Shown: positions 8,544-17,184, numbered from the stretch's first letter. The stretch: DNA of 41,109 bases from Planctomycetaceae bacterium (GCA_002709225.1 PAQH01000069.1:1-41109); one strand, 5' to 3'. Numbers and translations are program-made. The notes: generated by a model from the sequence alone, not told the origin.

Positions 8544-10154
8544 TCAGGATTCTTGGAAAAATCGCAAAGAAAATAAGTCCGCATGAAACAACGTGAACTT
8601 CAGGCGAATCGCCCGGCCGGCCAACGAACCGATCTCATTACGCCCTTCCCAATGCACGATGTGGCTGATCTGATCACCGAAAAATTCCTGACTTTGCTCA
8701 TAACCCGCAATCGGTTCCCCGGTACGCGCGTCCAAAATCGCCACGGAGATACCCCCAGCGGCGCCCGTCGCCGCATTGATTTCCAGTCGATTTCCCTCAA
8801 ACACCAACGGGTGGGTGACCGCAGTACCCCCTGGAAAACCGACCGCGCGCAACGACACAAAGCCATCCGTACGCAACGTACCACGGCGTAGATGCGTGGT
8901 TGGTTGATGGTCGTGCTGGAGGAAGTAGATCGACAACTCATCAGGCGCTGTCGCCAACATGCCCCAGGCGATCATATTGCCGTGCTTACTCCAATTGCGA
9001 ATATCGCGGCCGGGTGGCATCAATGGCTCATCAAACAGGGAAAAGCGTTTGCCGTCGCGACTGAACATCAAAGCACTTTCACTGAGCCCAAACGAGGTCC
9101 CCCTTAAAGGTCGCCGCGGGACCGTACGCAGTGGAAAACCAATCAACAAATGTGGCGCGCGGTGGTAAGGCCGCAGCGCGGTAGTGTACAGCTCATGCTT
9201 CCAAAACCGACGCGGTTCCCCAAATTCAATCGGTTCGATGTTCGACCAATCAAGAAAATCATCCGAAGTAGCCCGCATGACACTGCGGATCACTCCTTGG
9301 ACCTCGTTACCATCACGCCGCAAGGCGGGCAGGTAGGCGCGAAAATAGAGTGCGTAATGACCCCGCGCGGGATCCCAGAAGGCTACATTCAGGGAATCCA
9401 GAATCGCCCGCTCCTTGCCCGGGTTGTTGCCCCAGCGGATTGCCCCGTATTGATCAAAGGCAGCCTCGTCGCCATCAACAATCGGAGACTCTTGGAGCTT
9501 TTGCCATTCCAATCCATCTGCCGAGGCGAACACGTAAGCCCGCCCATTGCCACCCACCGCCTTGTAGCGCTGGGTGGCCGAAACTCCTGGGCGTCGATCA
9601 ATGAAAGGCGCAAAATTATGAGAGGTACTTCCCCCTTTGCGAAGAATATTGTTCCGTTTGGAACCGGCGAACTCCACTCGATTGAGGTCCGCGCGCGGCC
9701 AGTGCCGGCCATCGGTACTCTGCAAGTAGCCGGTAAACTGCGCGCTGGGATCAGCCGGCTTGAAGCGCAATCCTAAATAGGACGCGTAATAGAGTCGGAA
9801 GCAGTCTCCGTCCTGCATCGTCACCGGATATCCGATGACACTAATCCCGTGATCGCGACGACCTTCCCAAGGCGCATCAAACTCCAAGACCTTTTCGGCC
9901 AGACGGGGCGGGTGTAAACGGAATTGCAGGTTCTCGAGCGAACTGAACAGATAATCGTCCAGCATCAATTCACGCCGAGATCCCAGTTGCATCGGCGGCG
10001 CCGGGGGAGCGCCACAAACATCTCCTACGGGAATCAACACCAAGCAACAGGCCACCGCGGACCATCGGGCGCGATCCAACAAACAAGCCAGTGGGTAGGC
10101 CAGCAACGACCACCCACCACATCCGCCAAAGAGACGTCGACTGTCAGGATTCAT
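8544..10154 (-). CDS. Exported GH43/GH32-like five-bladed propeller protein
   Basis: A 536-residue protein with a long N-terminal leader (hydrophobic WSAVACCLVLIPVGDVCG about residues 31-48), suggesting export. After that, ELMLDDYLFSSLENLQFRLHPP, APWEG, FRLYYASY, STDGRHWPRADL, FAGSKRNNIL, FASADGLEWQKL and NVAFWDPARGHYALYFRAYL read as repeated propeller blades like those in glycosyl hydrolase families 43, 32 and 68. The C-terminal 120 residues (FVSLRAVGFPGGTAVTHPLVFEGNRLEINAATG) form a beta-sandwich-like module. Its start overlaps the stop of the upstream glycosyltransferase by 4 nt, so it is the last gene of the hpt operon. A paralogue begins at 40240 and shares PWEG, DGxHW and GSKRNN. The catalytic residues cannot be assigned by eye; a sugar-cleaving role is inference. 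Confidence 0.85.
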   Translation of the reverse strand: MNPDSRRLFGGCGGWSLLAYPLACLLDRARWSAVACCLVLIPVGDVCGAPPAPPMQLGSRRELMLDDYLFSSLENLQFRLHPPRLAEKVLEFDAPWEGRRDHGISVIGYPVTMQDGDCFRLYYASYLGLRFKPADPSAQFTGYLQSTDGRHWPRADLNRVEFAGSKRNNILRKGGSTSHNFAPFIDRRPGVSATQRYKAVGGNGRAYVFASADGLEWQKLQESPIVDGDEAAFDQYGAIRWGNNPGKERAILDSLNVAFWDPARGHYALYFRAYLPALRRDGNEVQGVIRSVMRATSDDFLDWSNIEPIEFGEPRRFWKHELYTTALRPYHRAPHLLIGFPLRTVPRRPLRGTSFGLSESALMFSRDGKRFSLFDEPLMPPGRDIRNWSKHGNMIAWGMLATAPDELSIYFLQHDHQPTTHLRRGTLRTDGFVSLRAVGFPGGTAVTHPLVFEGNRLEINAATGAAGGISVAILDARTGEPIAGYEQSQEFFGDQISHIVHWEGRNEIGSLAGRAIRLKFTLFHADLFSLRFFQES

Positions 10155-11260
10155 GTCAACAATTCTTCATAAAGTTCTGTGTGCCGCTGTACCATCCGGT
10201 CAACAGAAAATTCCGTGCGCACCCGCTGCTGGCCAGCCTTTCCCAAACGGTCCGCGAGCCGGCGATCCTCGAGCAATGCTTGAGTCCACCGGGCAAAACC
10301 GGCGCGATCCCCGACCGCGACCAGAAATCCGGTTTCCTGATCGACCACTAGCTCCCGGTTCCCGGGAATCTCGGTTGCCACGACCGGCAGGCCGTGTGCC
10401 ATCCCCTCCAGAATGGCATTCGATTGACCCTCGTAGCCACTACCCAGCCAAAGACAATCACAGACGGGTAGCAAACGCTGCACATCGTCGCGCTGTCCGA
10501 GGAAATGAACGTAATCGGTCGCTCCCAGCTGGCGCGTATAGCGTTCCAGCCGCCAGCGCTGCGGGCCTTCACCGAGAATCAGTAAATGAGTGTCCCCACG
10601 GGCCGCCTGCAACAGATGAGCAGCCCAGATCAAATCCTTGTACCGTTTCTGCGGCCAAAGGCGACCAATGGCCACCACCAACCGAGCCGTTTCAGGGACA
10701 CCAAATTCTCGTAAATCGCGCCGGCTGCGCGCTGGATCCGGCGCGGAGCTGCCGCTGCCGACATCGATTCCGTTGGGAATCACACGAAACTTCTCTGCCG
10801 GGACACCATGGCGTGCGTAGAAGTCGCGCACACCCTGGCTGTTCGTCACGATGCGGTCGGTGCGCCGCGCCAGATGCCGATCCAACGCCAGTTCATGCCA
10901 AGCTTTCCACTGATCGACGCAACGTTCACCAGCGACAATGCGCGGCACACGGCAGGCAATAGCCGCTTGCCGACCGTAACTATTGGCGGCGAACAACCAG
11001 GTGTGCACCAGGGCCGGCCGCAATCTGGCAATCTCGCGGCGCAGTCGCCAGTACGCTCCCGGATCCAGTTTCCACTTTTTGTTGATCTCGATCACCGGCA
11101 CCCGCTGATTCTGCAGTTCCTCACGAAGCGGGCCGGCTCGCGTCAATAGGGCGACATGGACATCGAACCGGTCGCGGGGCAGGCGTGTCGCCAGGAGGGA
11201 AAGCTGTTTCTCCGCCCCGCCGCGGTCGAGCGTCGGTATGATGTGAAGGATGCTCTTCAT
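10151..11260 (-). CDS. Glycosyltransferase family 4 (GT-B fold)
   Basis: A 369-residue GT4 protein. The N-terminal acceptor domain starts with ILHIIPTLDRGGAEKQL, the glycine-rich loop found in many GT4 enzymes. The C-terminal nucleotide-sugar domain has VVAIGRLWPQKRYKDLI (about 195-211), LILGEGPQRWRLE and the EX7E motif EGQSNAILE (E277, E285) followed by HGLPVVATEIPGNRELV. Such enzymes transfer a sugar from a nucleotide donor while retaining anomeric configuration, usually in exopolysaccharide, O-antigen or glycolipid assembly at the inner membrane. No membrane segment is evident. It sits 31 bp after the other GT4 gene and overlaps the next gene by 4 nt. Donor and acceptor cannot be told from sequence alone. 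Confidence 0.93.
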   Translation of the reverse strand: MKSILHIIPTLDRGGAEKQLSLLATRLPRDRFDVHVALLTRAGPLREELQNQRVPVIEINKKWKLDPGAYWRLRREIARLRPALVHTWLFAANSYGRQAAIACRVPRIVAGERCVDQWKAWHELALDRHLARRTDRIVTNSQGVRDFYARHGVPAEKFRVIPNGIDVGSGSSAPDPARSRRDLREFGVPETARLVVAIGRLWPQKRYKDLIWAAHLLQAARGDTHLLILGEGPQRWRLERYTRQLGATDYVHFLGQRDDVQRLLPVCDCLWLGSGYEGQSNAILEGMAHGLPVVATEIPGNRELVVDQETGFLVAVGDRAGFARWTQALLEDRRLADRLGKAGQQRVRTEFSVDRMVQRHTELYEELLT

Positions 11261-11291
11261 CGGTCAAACACCAACTCGGTTGAACATCAAA

Positions 11292-12488
11292 TCAACCCCG
11301 GTCATGGGCTCCGGTGGTGGAAGGCGGACAAAGTTCCTCAAACAAACTCAGGTGTTCGCGCACCATATGTTCCAACGAAAACGATGTCTCTACGCGCCGC
11401 CGCGCTTGGACCGCCCAATCCTGGGCCTGCGCCGCATGCTCGATTTGTCGAATGATGGCCGCTGCTAGCGCCTCCACACTACCGGGATGAAACAACAGTC
11501 CGTGCTCTCGATGTTCTACCAGCTTACGGTTGGCGCTGATGCCACTGGCCACCACAGGCGTTCCACTCGCCATCGCCTCAAGCAACGAAATAGACATACC
11601 TTCGTGATAGGACGGCAGGACAAACAGATCGGCCGCGACCAATAAATCGACCACTTCGTCGTATGCTCCTGGCAGGAACACAGCCCCTTGCAAATGGAGC
11701 TCCTTGGCTAGCTCCCACAGCGCTTGGCCAGCCGGACCTTCCCCCACCATCCAGAGCCTCGCCTGGGGCCATCGTTTGAGAACGTGCGGCCATGCGCGCA
11801 CCAGGTCAAATAACCCCTTGGCCTCGTGCAGGCGCCCGGTATAGAGTACCACCGGGGCGTTCGGCTTGACTTGTAGATCGCGGTTTCCGTCTGCCAGCGC
11901 GCGACGGCTCTCTGCGCGATTGGGCAGCTGGTCAAGGTCGGAAATCGGCACACCATTATCAATACGCTGAATCCGCCGCGGAGAAAAGTCTGCGGCCTGC
12001 AATTCTGCCGCAATGTCATCGCTCGGCGCGACGACCGCGTGAGCGGTCTGGCAACGTTGACGGATGCGGGGGCCAAACCGAGCTTGCAAATGCCAGGCAC
12101 AGTCTCCCGTTTCTCCGGCCCCTTCCGCCCGTAACACGACGGGTTTCGACAAACCGCGCAAGGCACCCAAGGCAGCGTAGGCATCGTGTTTGAGCATCGA
12201 TACATAGACCAAGTCAAACTGATCTCGGTGGGCGCGCAGCCAGCGTGTGATTCCACGCATGTAACGGTAGGTCCCCCAGCCCCGCGCTCGGGGATTTGCA
12301 ATCCGCGTCACTCGGGCACCCCGGTGAACCAGCTCCGTGGGCCAGTGCGACTCCCATTGGGCTGTCAACACGCGCACCTCGACACCCATCTGCTCGAACT
12401 GGGCGGCCAACCTGGCCATGACCATCTCGGCACCTCCCATCTGGGGCCAGTACCGTCGCGTCAGCAACACCAGTTGGAGAGGTCTCAT
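11292..12488 (-). CDS. Glycosyltransferase family 4 (GT-B fold)
   Basis: A 398-residue GT4 protein distinct from its neighbour. The N-terminal domain opens with LVLLTRRYWPQMGGAEMVMARLA. The donor-binding domain shows VVLYTGRLHEAKGLFDLVRAW (213-233), MVGEGPAGQALWELA and the EX7E pair in YHEGMSISLLEAMASGTPVVAS (E296, E304). The expected role is sugar transfer in cell-surface glycan synthesis. The start ATG overlaps the stop of hpt by 4 nt (12485-12488), so translation is probably coupled. Together with the next GT4 gene it may build one glycan. The C-terminal tail (PPSTTGAHDRG) is polar and non-conserved in appearance. Confidence 0.93.
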   Translation of the reverse strand: MRPLQLVLLTRRYWPQMGGAEMVMARLAAQFEQMGVEVRVLTAQWESHWPTELVHRGARVTRIANPRARGWGTYRYMRGITRWLRAHRDQFDLVYVSMLKHDAYAALGALRGLSKPVVLRAEGAGETGDCAWHLQARFGPRIRQRCQTAHAVVAPSDDIAAELQAADFSPRRIQRIDNGVPISDLDQLPNRAESRRALADGNRDLQVKPNAPVVLYTGRLHEAKGLFDLVRAWPHVLKRWPQARLWMVGEGPAGQALWELAKELHLQGAVFLPGAYDEVVDLLVAADLFVLPSYHEGMSISLLEAMASGTPVVASGISANRKLVEHREHGLLFHPGSVEALAAAIIRQIEHAAQAQDWAVQARRRVETSFSLEHMVREHLSLFEELCPPSTTGAHDRG

Positions 12489-13015
12489 TCCGAATCGCGG
12501 GAAATCTCACCCGGCTCCAAGGCAGCCAAATAGGGGAGGTTTCGATAGGCATCGCAGTAGTCGAGTCCGTAACCGACCACGAAAACATCAGGAATGTCGA
12601 ACGCCGCAAAGTCCGGCTCCACGTCAACCTGGCTACAACCAACCTTGCGCAATAAGACACAAGAACGAATCGACGCTGGCTGTAGGCGCTTCATCAAACC
12701 CATGACTTCGCTTAATGTGTGGCCCGTGTCAAAAATGTCATCCACGAGTAAAACGTCACGTGTGGCGATCTTCGGCATTAACTCCACGTTGATTGTCAGC
12801 GGTCCCCTCTTGATACCTTCTCGATAGCTACTGGCCTGTACCACTCCCACGCGCGAGGGCATATCCAGCAAACGGATCAAATCCGCCAACAAGACCAGGC
12901 TGCCCGTCAATACGCCAATCACGGTCAGGGGTTTGCCGGCCTGACTGCGATTAATCCGGTCCGCCATGGAGACGACCCCCGTCCTCAAGTCGTCGGCGCT
13001 GAGCAGAGTTTTCAC
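12485..13015 (-). CDS. hpt: Hypoxanthine phosphoribosyltransferase
   Basis: A 176-residue cytoplasmic purine-salvage enzyme that makes IMP or GMP from hypoxanthine or guanine and PRPP. The PRPP-binding motif is VLLVDDIFDTGHTL (VDDIFDTG 91-98; the usual form is DDIIDTG). Other family marks are VIGVLTGSLVLLADLIR near residue 32-48, the SSYREG flexible-loop region (62-67) and FVVGYGLDYCDAYRNLPYLA at the C-terminus. Translation starts with GTG at 13015; an in-frame stop lies about 36 nt upstream and no ATG gives the conserved N-terminus. It is the first gene of a four-gene minus operon with two GT4 genes and a GH-like gene. The link between purine salvage and glycosyltransferases may be only transcriptional. 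Confidence 0.95.
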   Translation of the reverse strand: MKTLLSADDLRTGVVSMADRINRSQAGKPLTVIGVLTGSLVLLADLIRLLDMPSRVGVVQASSYREGIKRGPLTINVELMPKIATRDVLLVDDIFDTGHTLSEVMGLMKRLQPASIRSCVLLRKVGCSQVDVEPDFAAFDIPDVFVVGYGLDYCDAYRNLPYLAALEPGEISRDSE

Positions 13016-13137
13016 GTGAAGGTTACCGCCTGGATCTTGACAAAACGTTCATTCTAGAGTTTCGTCACAGCAGCGAGTAGAGCGCCTGGCGATCGACCAC
13101 GGCGGGGTCCACTTCATCACCGCACGGAAACCTTGCC

Positions 13138-13890
13138 TTGAATGCATCAACTGGAATCTGGACTGAAGAATCGGTTGGCGGACATCCATGTGATGTTTAC
13201 CAGCCGCCACATCATCACCCGCATGGGTTCGTCATCTTGTATCTACATGGAGTCCATCTGCAACGCTTACACGATAAAGCGCCCTTCATGGAGGCCTTTG
13301 ATCGCCATGGCTTGCCGGTAATCGCCCCGCACACGCAAAGGAGCTGGTGGACGGACCGGATCTGTGCGGAATTCGACCCCCAACTGACCGCCGAAGCCCA
13401 TGTCCTGGAAAATATTGTTCCATTCATCCGCCAGCGCTGGCAGCTGGCCGACGGCGGGATCGGTTTACTGGGTACCAGCATGGGCGGCCAAGGTGCACTC
13501 CGCCTGGCATACAAACGCCCCAGCGTGTTCCCTGTGGTGGCTGCCATTTCCCCGGCAATCGATTACCAGCGCCGCTTCGAAGAAGGGGATGAAACGCTGC
13601 CTTTGATGTACCGCGACGCGGAGCAGGCCAGACAAGACACGGCCTTGTTGCATATTCACCCGTTAAACTGGCCGCGCCACCAGTTCTTTTGTTGTGACCC
13701 CAACGATTACCCCTGGTTCGTGAGCGCGGAGCGGTTGCGGATGAAACTCGGGTCACTGGGAGTGCCCTTTGAATGTGATCTAGAAACGAGCGGGGGGGGG
13801 CACGGCTTCGACTATTACAATCAGATGGCCGAGAAAACCGTTGGTTTTCTGGTCGATCGGTTGGAAAAAGAACGTTTACGGGTACCCTGA
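13138..13890 (+). CDS. Alpha/beta hydrolase, esterase (PF00756-like)
   Basis: A 250-residue alpha/beta-hydrolase-fold protein. The nucleophile elbow is GTSMGG (Ser114), the acid is probably Asp187 or Asp190 in CCDPND, and the catalytic His is His222 in GGGHGFDYY. An oxyanion-hole-type segment ILYLHGVHLQ is near residue 33-42. The layout resembles esterase D/S-formylglutathione hydrolase and feruloyl-esterase-like proteins. No signal peptide is visible, so it should be cytoplasmic. The only usable start is a TTG at 13138, since the frame is closed by TAG at 13078 and no ATG or GTG lies between; initiation may therefore be weak. It is divergent from hpt and 124 bp ahead of the Gfo/Idh/MocA gene in the same direction, so a shared carbohydrate ester role is possible. 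Confidence 0.83.
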   Translation: MNASTGIWTEESVGGHPCDVYQPPHHHPHGFVILYLHGVHLQRLHDKAPFMEAFDRHGLPVIAPHTQRSWWTDRICAEFDPQLTAEAHVLENIVPFIRQRWQLADGGIGLLGTSMGGQGALRLAYKRPSVFPVVAAISPAIDYQRRFEEGDETLPLMYRDAEQARQDTALLHIHPLNWPRHQFFCCDPNDYPWFVSAERLRMKLGSLGVPFECDLETSGGGHGFDYYNQMAEKTVGFLVDRLEKERLRVP

Positions 13891-13984
13891 TGGTGATCAC
13901 AGGGCCCGCGGGGCCAACCTTGGTCCACATCAGGCACCGCTGTCAGGGACGAATTGGCGGGCGTGAACAAAGTTCTACCCTAAC

Positions 13985-14000
13985 AACGTCGGGCGACGTT
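13985..14000. promoter_or_regulatory. Perfect inverted repeat upstream of the oxidoreductase gene
   Basis: AACGTCG-GG-CGACGTT is a perfect 7-bp inverted repeat with a 2-bp centre, ending 14 bp before the ATG at 14015 and just ahead of the GGAG ribosome-binding site. The short centre favours a dimeric repressor site over an RNA hairpin. Confidence 0.45.
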
Positions 14001-14014
14001 TTCTGGAGACGAGC

Positions 14015-15058
14015 ATGAATCAAAAAACCTATCGTGGTGGTATCATCGGCCTCGGCTTTATCGGCGGCGCAGATCAGGTCTCGGGTGATGCGCTCAAGCA
14101 GCAGGTGATCGATCTGGATGGAACGCATCTGGTAGCAATGCAAAATCACCCGCGGGTTGAAATCGTTGCGGGCAGCAGCCGCGATGCGGGGCGGCGAGAA
14201 CGTTTTGCCCAGCGCACTTCAGCGCGGACCTATGCTGACTGGCGGGAAATGCTGCAAAACGAATCACTGGATATCGTCAGCGTTGCCACCTACGCGCCGC
14301 AACACGCGGAGATGACGATCGGTTGTGCGGAACGGGGCAGTGGCGCGGTCTGGTGCGAAAAACCGATCGCTCCCACTTTGGCCGCAGCCGAGGCCATGAC
14401 AACGGCCTGTCAACAAGCCGGAACTTTGCTGGTCATCAATCACAATCGTCGCTTTCACTCGGTCTTCCGCAGATTACGCGACGGCATCGCCACGGGTCTC
14501 CTGGGAGATCTGACCTCCGCCAACCTGCAGTGGGGTTCTGGTCGTCTGGGAAACGTCGGGACGCACATGTTCAACGCCCTCTGCATGCTTACCGGCCGCG
14601 CGGTAGAGGCAGTCAGTGCCACCTTGGACTTGTCGGGACGGCCCGATTGTCGTGGCGACGCGTTCAGTGATCCAGGCGGATGGGGTTGCTTGCGGCTGGC
14701 AGATGGCTTGATCACGACATTTGATGCTGCAGATTTTTCCCAGGTACCCGGCACGATCACGATCAATGGGTCACTCGGTAGAGCGACGACCGGCACACAC
14801 GAAGTCAACCTGGAACTCTGGGACGGGCGTAGCGAGCATTGGCAACGGGACGCGGCGGACCCTTCATCGATGGATCTCGCACTGACGGAAATCGTGCTGG
14901 CATTGGATGGAACCCAGGCATTCCCCGACGAACCGCAGCATTCGGTCCATACGCTGGAGACCATTGTGGCGTGCCACGCGTCCCACCAACAAAATAGCGC
15001 CTGGGTCGATATTCCCTTAACCGGACCCGCTCGTGAACTGGAAGTGAACAGCGGCTGA
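14015..15058 (+). CDS. Gfo/Idh/MocA family NAD(P)-dependent oxidoreductase
   Basis: A 347-residue protein. The Rossmann dinucleotide motif is GLGFIG (G12-G17), the conserved EKP is at 115-117, and NHNRR follows at 142-146. The catalytic-domain motif reads GTHMFN (H184, N187), where many family members have GxHxxD; the replacement of Asp by Asn is notable. The family oxidises or reduces sugars, inositols and sugar-nucleotides, often as the first step in degrading unusual hexoses. The ATG at 14015 has GGAG about 6 nt upstream. It is followed 87 bp later by a short-chain dehydrogenase, consistent with a two-gene catabolic operon. Substrate unknown; the protein has no export signal and should be cytoplasmic. 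Confidence 0.93.
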   Translation: MNQKTYRGGIIGLGFIGGADQVSGDALKQQVIDLDGTHLVAMQNHPRVEIVAGSSRDAGRRERFAQRTSARTYADWREMLQNESLDIVSVATYAPQHAEMTIGCAERGSGAVWCEKPIAPTLAAAEAMTTACQQAGTLLVINHNRRFHSVFRRLRDGIATGLLGDLTSANLQWGSGRLGNVGTHMFNALCMLTGRAVEAVSATLDLSGRPDCRGDAFSDPGGWGCLRLADGLITTFDAADFSQVPGTITINGSLGRATTGTHEVNLELWDGRSEHWQRDAADPSSMDLALTEIVLALDGTQAFPDEPQHSVHTLETIVACHASHQQNSAWVDIPLTGPARELEVNSG

Positions 15059-15145
15059 CGGCAACCCGCAGGCCCAAATCGGTCGCCTCAGATGGGCCGC
15101 TGCGGACGGGGCATTCACCCGCAAAGAGATGCAGGAACCCATATC

Positions 15146-15943
15146 ATGACAGGTCGTCTGCAGAATAAAGTAGCCATTGTTACCGGCGCCGGATCGATCG
15201 GACCCGGGTGGGGCAATGGCAAGGCAGTTGCAGTGTTGTACGCCCGTGAAGGCGCACAGGTGCTGGCCATCGACATGAATCAAGCTGCCGCCGAGGAAAC
15301 GGCCGAGATCATCCTCGGTGAAGGTGGCCAGGCCACCGCCTGCCAGGCCGACGTGACCGACAGCGAGCAGGTGCAAGCCGCCATCCAACAGTGCCAGCAG
15401 GTCTACGGTCGCATCGACATCCTGCATAACAATGTGGGGATTCCCGATGTGGGCGGACCCGAAGAAATTGACGAAACGAGCTGGGATCGTGCGCTGGCAG
15501 TCAACGTGCGCAGTATGTATTTGACCTGCCGTTACGCCCTGCCGGTAATGGTGGCCCAACAGCAGGGTGCCATTGTGAACATTTCCTCGATCGCTTCGCT
15601 GCGATCGATCGGCTACCCGTGTGTCTCCTACAGCGCCAGCAAGGGTGCTGTCAATCAATTGACGCAAAACATCGCCATCCAGTATGCCGACCAGGGCATT
15701 CGGGCCAACTGCGTGCTCCCCGGTCTGATGCACACACCACAGATCGAACACTACATCCGCTCAGGATATGGTGGCGATCTGGATGAGATGATCCGTCGCA
15801 GAAACGAACTGGTCCCCATGAAGAAGATGGGGGACGCCTGGGATGTTGCCCGGGCCGCGCTGTTCCTGGCTTCGGACGAAGCGCGGTACATCACCGGTAC
15901 CGAACTGGTGGTCGATGGCGGCATCACCTGCACCATTGCCTAG
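15146..15943 (+). CDS. Short-chain dehydrogenase/reductase (SDR)
   Basis: A 265-residue classical SDR. The cofactor motif TGAGSIGPGWGNGKA (13-27) is a longer variant of TGxxxGxG. The central NNVG (95-98) replaces NNAG. The catalytic residues are Asn120, Ser147 or Ser148, Tyr162 and Lys166 (YSASK). The C-terminus has DVARAALFLASDEARYITGTELVVDGG, typical of the family. It would be an NAD(P)-dependent alcohol or sugar dehydrogenase in the cytoplasm. I chose ATG 15146 because AGGA is about 9 nt upstream and this start places the first strand directly before the cofactor motif; an ATG at 15092 would add an unlikely 18-residue leader. It ends 13 bp from the convergent RraA-type gene. Confidence 0.95.
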   Translation: MTGRLQNKVAIVTGAGSIGPGWGNGKAVAVLYAREGAQVLAIDMNQAAAEETAEIILGEGGQATACQADVTDSEQVQAAIQQCQQVYGRIDILHNNVGIPDVGGPEEIDETSWDRALAVNVRSMYLTCRYALPVMVAQQQGAIVNISSIASLRSIGYPCVSYSASKGAVNQLTQNIAIQYADQGIRANCVLPGLMHTPQIEHYIRSGYGGDLDEMIRRRNELVPMKKMGDAWDVARAALFLASDEARYITGTELVVDGGITCTIA

Positions 15944-15956
15944 CGGAAAGACCGGT

Positions 15957-16628
15957 TCAGACGCGAAATTCGAGTTTGCTACTTTGCCCCGCCCGTAGTC
16001 GCTCACAGTGTTCGTGAAAATTCAACATGGATTCCAGGCTGGTGCCGGCCGCCATGCGATCCAGTAACTGTTCTTCCTGACGCTGGATCCCCTCTGCCAC
16101 TGGCAACAATTGTGCCCACTGCTCGGCGGTCGCTACCAAAATCCCATCATCGTCGCCAAACAGAATATCTCCGGGATGCACCCTAACCCCACCGCAGTCG
16201 ATCGGGATCTGAGTCGCGAACAGATGTTGCGTGGTACCCGGCCGACAATCGACCGAGCGCGCGTAGTAGGGCAGCGACAACGCGCGGACAGCCGCCGTGT
16301 CGCGGCAGGGACCATCGTTTACGATGCCTGCCAATCCCTTGCGAATTGCCTCCGTCGGAAACAGCTCGCCCGTCAACGCCCGCCGGCTACCCTGTGAGTC
16401 AATCACAATCACTTCACCCGGTTCCGCTTCGATCAGCGCCTTGATGACCGTGAGGAAATCATCTTTGCACTGAACCGTGTGCGCTGGCCCGACGAGTTTG
16501 AGTCCTCGACGGATTGGACGGATGGCTGGATCAATGACCCGCAGCTGCAACTGGAGCGATTTTTCCGCATCGCAGACACAGGCCGTATCGAGTCGCTCTA
16601 GACGTCGTCGAATTACATCCAGTTCCAT
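15957..16628 (-). CDS. RraA-family aldolase-like protein (HMG/CHA aldolase fold)
   Basis: A 223-residue protein of the RraA/4-hydroxy-4-methyl-2-oxoglutarate aldolase family. The active-site segment GELFPTEAIRKGLAGIVNDG followed by PCRD (G87 to R109-D110) matches the family G-x21-RD pattern, and CGGVRVHPGDILFGDDDGILV follows. Members cleave 4-hydroxy-2-oxo acids to pyruvate and an oxo acid, or decarboxylate oxaloacetate, with a divalent metal. An RNase E-inhibitor role, known for enterobacterial RraA, is less likely here. The ATG at 16628 has GGTGAGG upstream; another ATG at 16673 would add 15 residues. It converges on the SDR gene, so the aldolase could complete the same sugar-acid pathway although transcribed separately. 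Confidence 0.9.
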   Translation of the reverse strand: MELDVIRRRLERLDTACVCDAEKSLQLQLRVIDPAIRPIRRGLKLVGPAHTVQCKDDFLTVIKALIEAEPGEVIVIDSQGSRRALTGELFPTEAIRKGLAGIVNDGPCRDTAAVRALSLPYYARSVDCRPGTTQHLFATQIPIDCGGVRVHPGDILFGDDDGILVATAEQWAQLLPVAEGIQRQEEQLLDRMAAGTSLESMLNFHEHCERLRAGQSSKLEFRV

Positions 16629-17184
16629 CACTGCCTCACCATCGAGAATCACAGATTCCCATGCGGCCACCAACGGAGCACGGACGGAAATCGGCGCTAA
16701 GCTGTTGTTTTCAATACTTCGTTGGAGACCGTCTTTTTGTGCTCACACGACCTTCACATATCGGTGCGGCAATCAGGCCGAGGATGAAATTTACCACACC
16801 CGTCACCAGCGGCCCACACAATGACTACAGTAATCAACATTCCGAATCCCCAGACAGCCGCCCCTGTGCGCCATGACTTTCGCGAAAGAAACGATACCGA
16901 CTGGGGTACGAGTGTGCCTGTATGCCACCACTCGATTGATCAAGAACCGCGCTAGAATTACGCTGTTGCGACATCCCACCAGGTTCCTCATCCGCTTCCT
17001 TAACGGACATCAACTCGGTACTAGAACCTCGGTACTAAATCCGGGTACTAGCATTTCCAGAGAGATGGCTTTGCATCACATGCACTGACGGAGGCACGCT
17101 GACCAAACAACATGCGATTAGCGACCCGCGCGCTCGGATCACACTGCACGACCGCCAACCAGGCTTGGAGAACCCGGGCCACGT
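16629..17184. other. Intergenic region with a 14-bp tandem repeat, no gene seen
   Basis: This stretch separates the start of the RraA-type gene from the stop of the DUF1501 gene. It holds the triplicate listed at 17014-17055 and presumably the promoter of the RraA-type gene. Frames that are open here lack recognisable domains, so I call no gene. Confidence 0.6.
17014..17055. repeat. Intergenic 14-bp tandem triplicate
   Basis: Units begin at 17014 (CTCGGTACTAGAAC), 17028 (CTCGGTACTAAATC) and 17042 (CGGGTACTAGCATT). The GGTACTA core is kept in all three with an exact 14-bp period. It may be protein-binding iterons upstream of the RraA-type gene or a simple slippage repeat. Confidence 0.75.

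Noticed and set aside
13037..13060. TTGACA followed by an AT-rich stretch as a promoter for the hydrolase gene
   Set aside because: No convincing -10 box at 16-18 bp spacing; a single hexamer is too weak to call.
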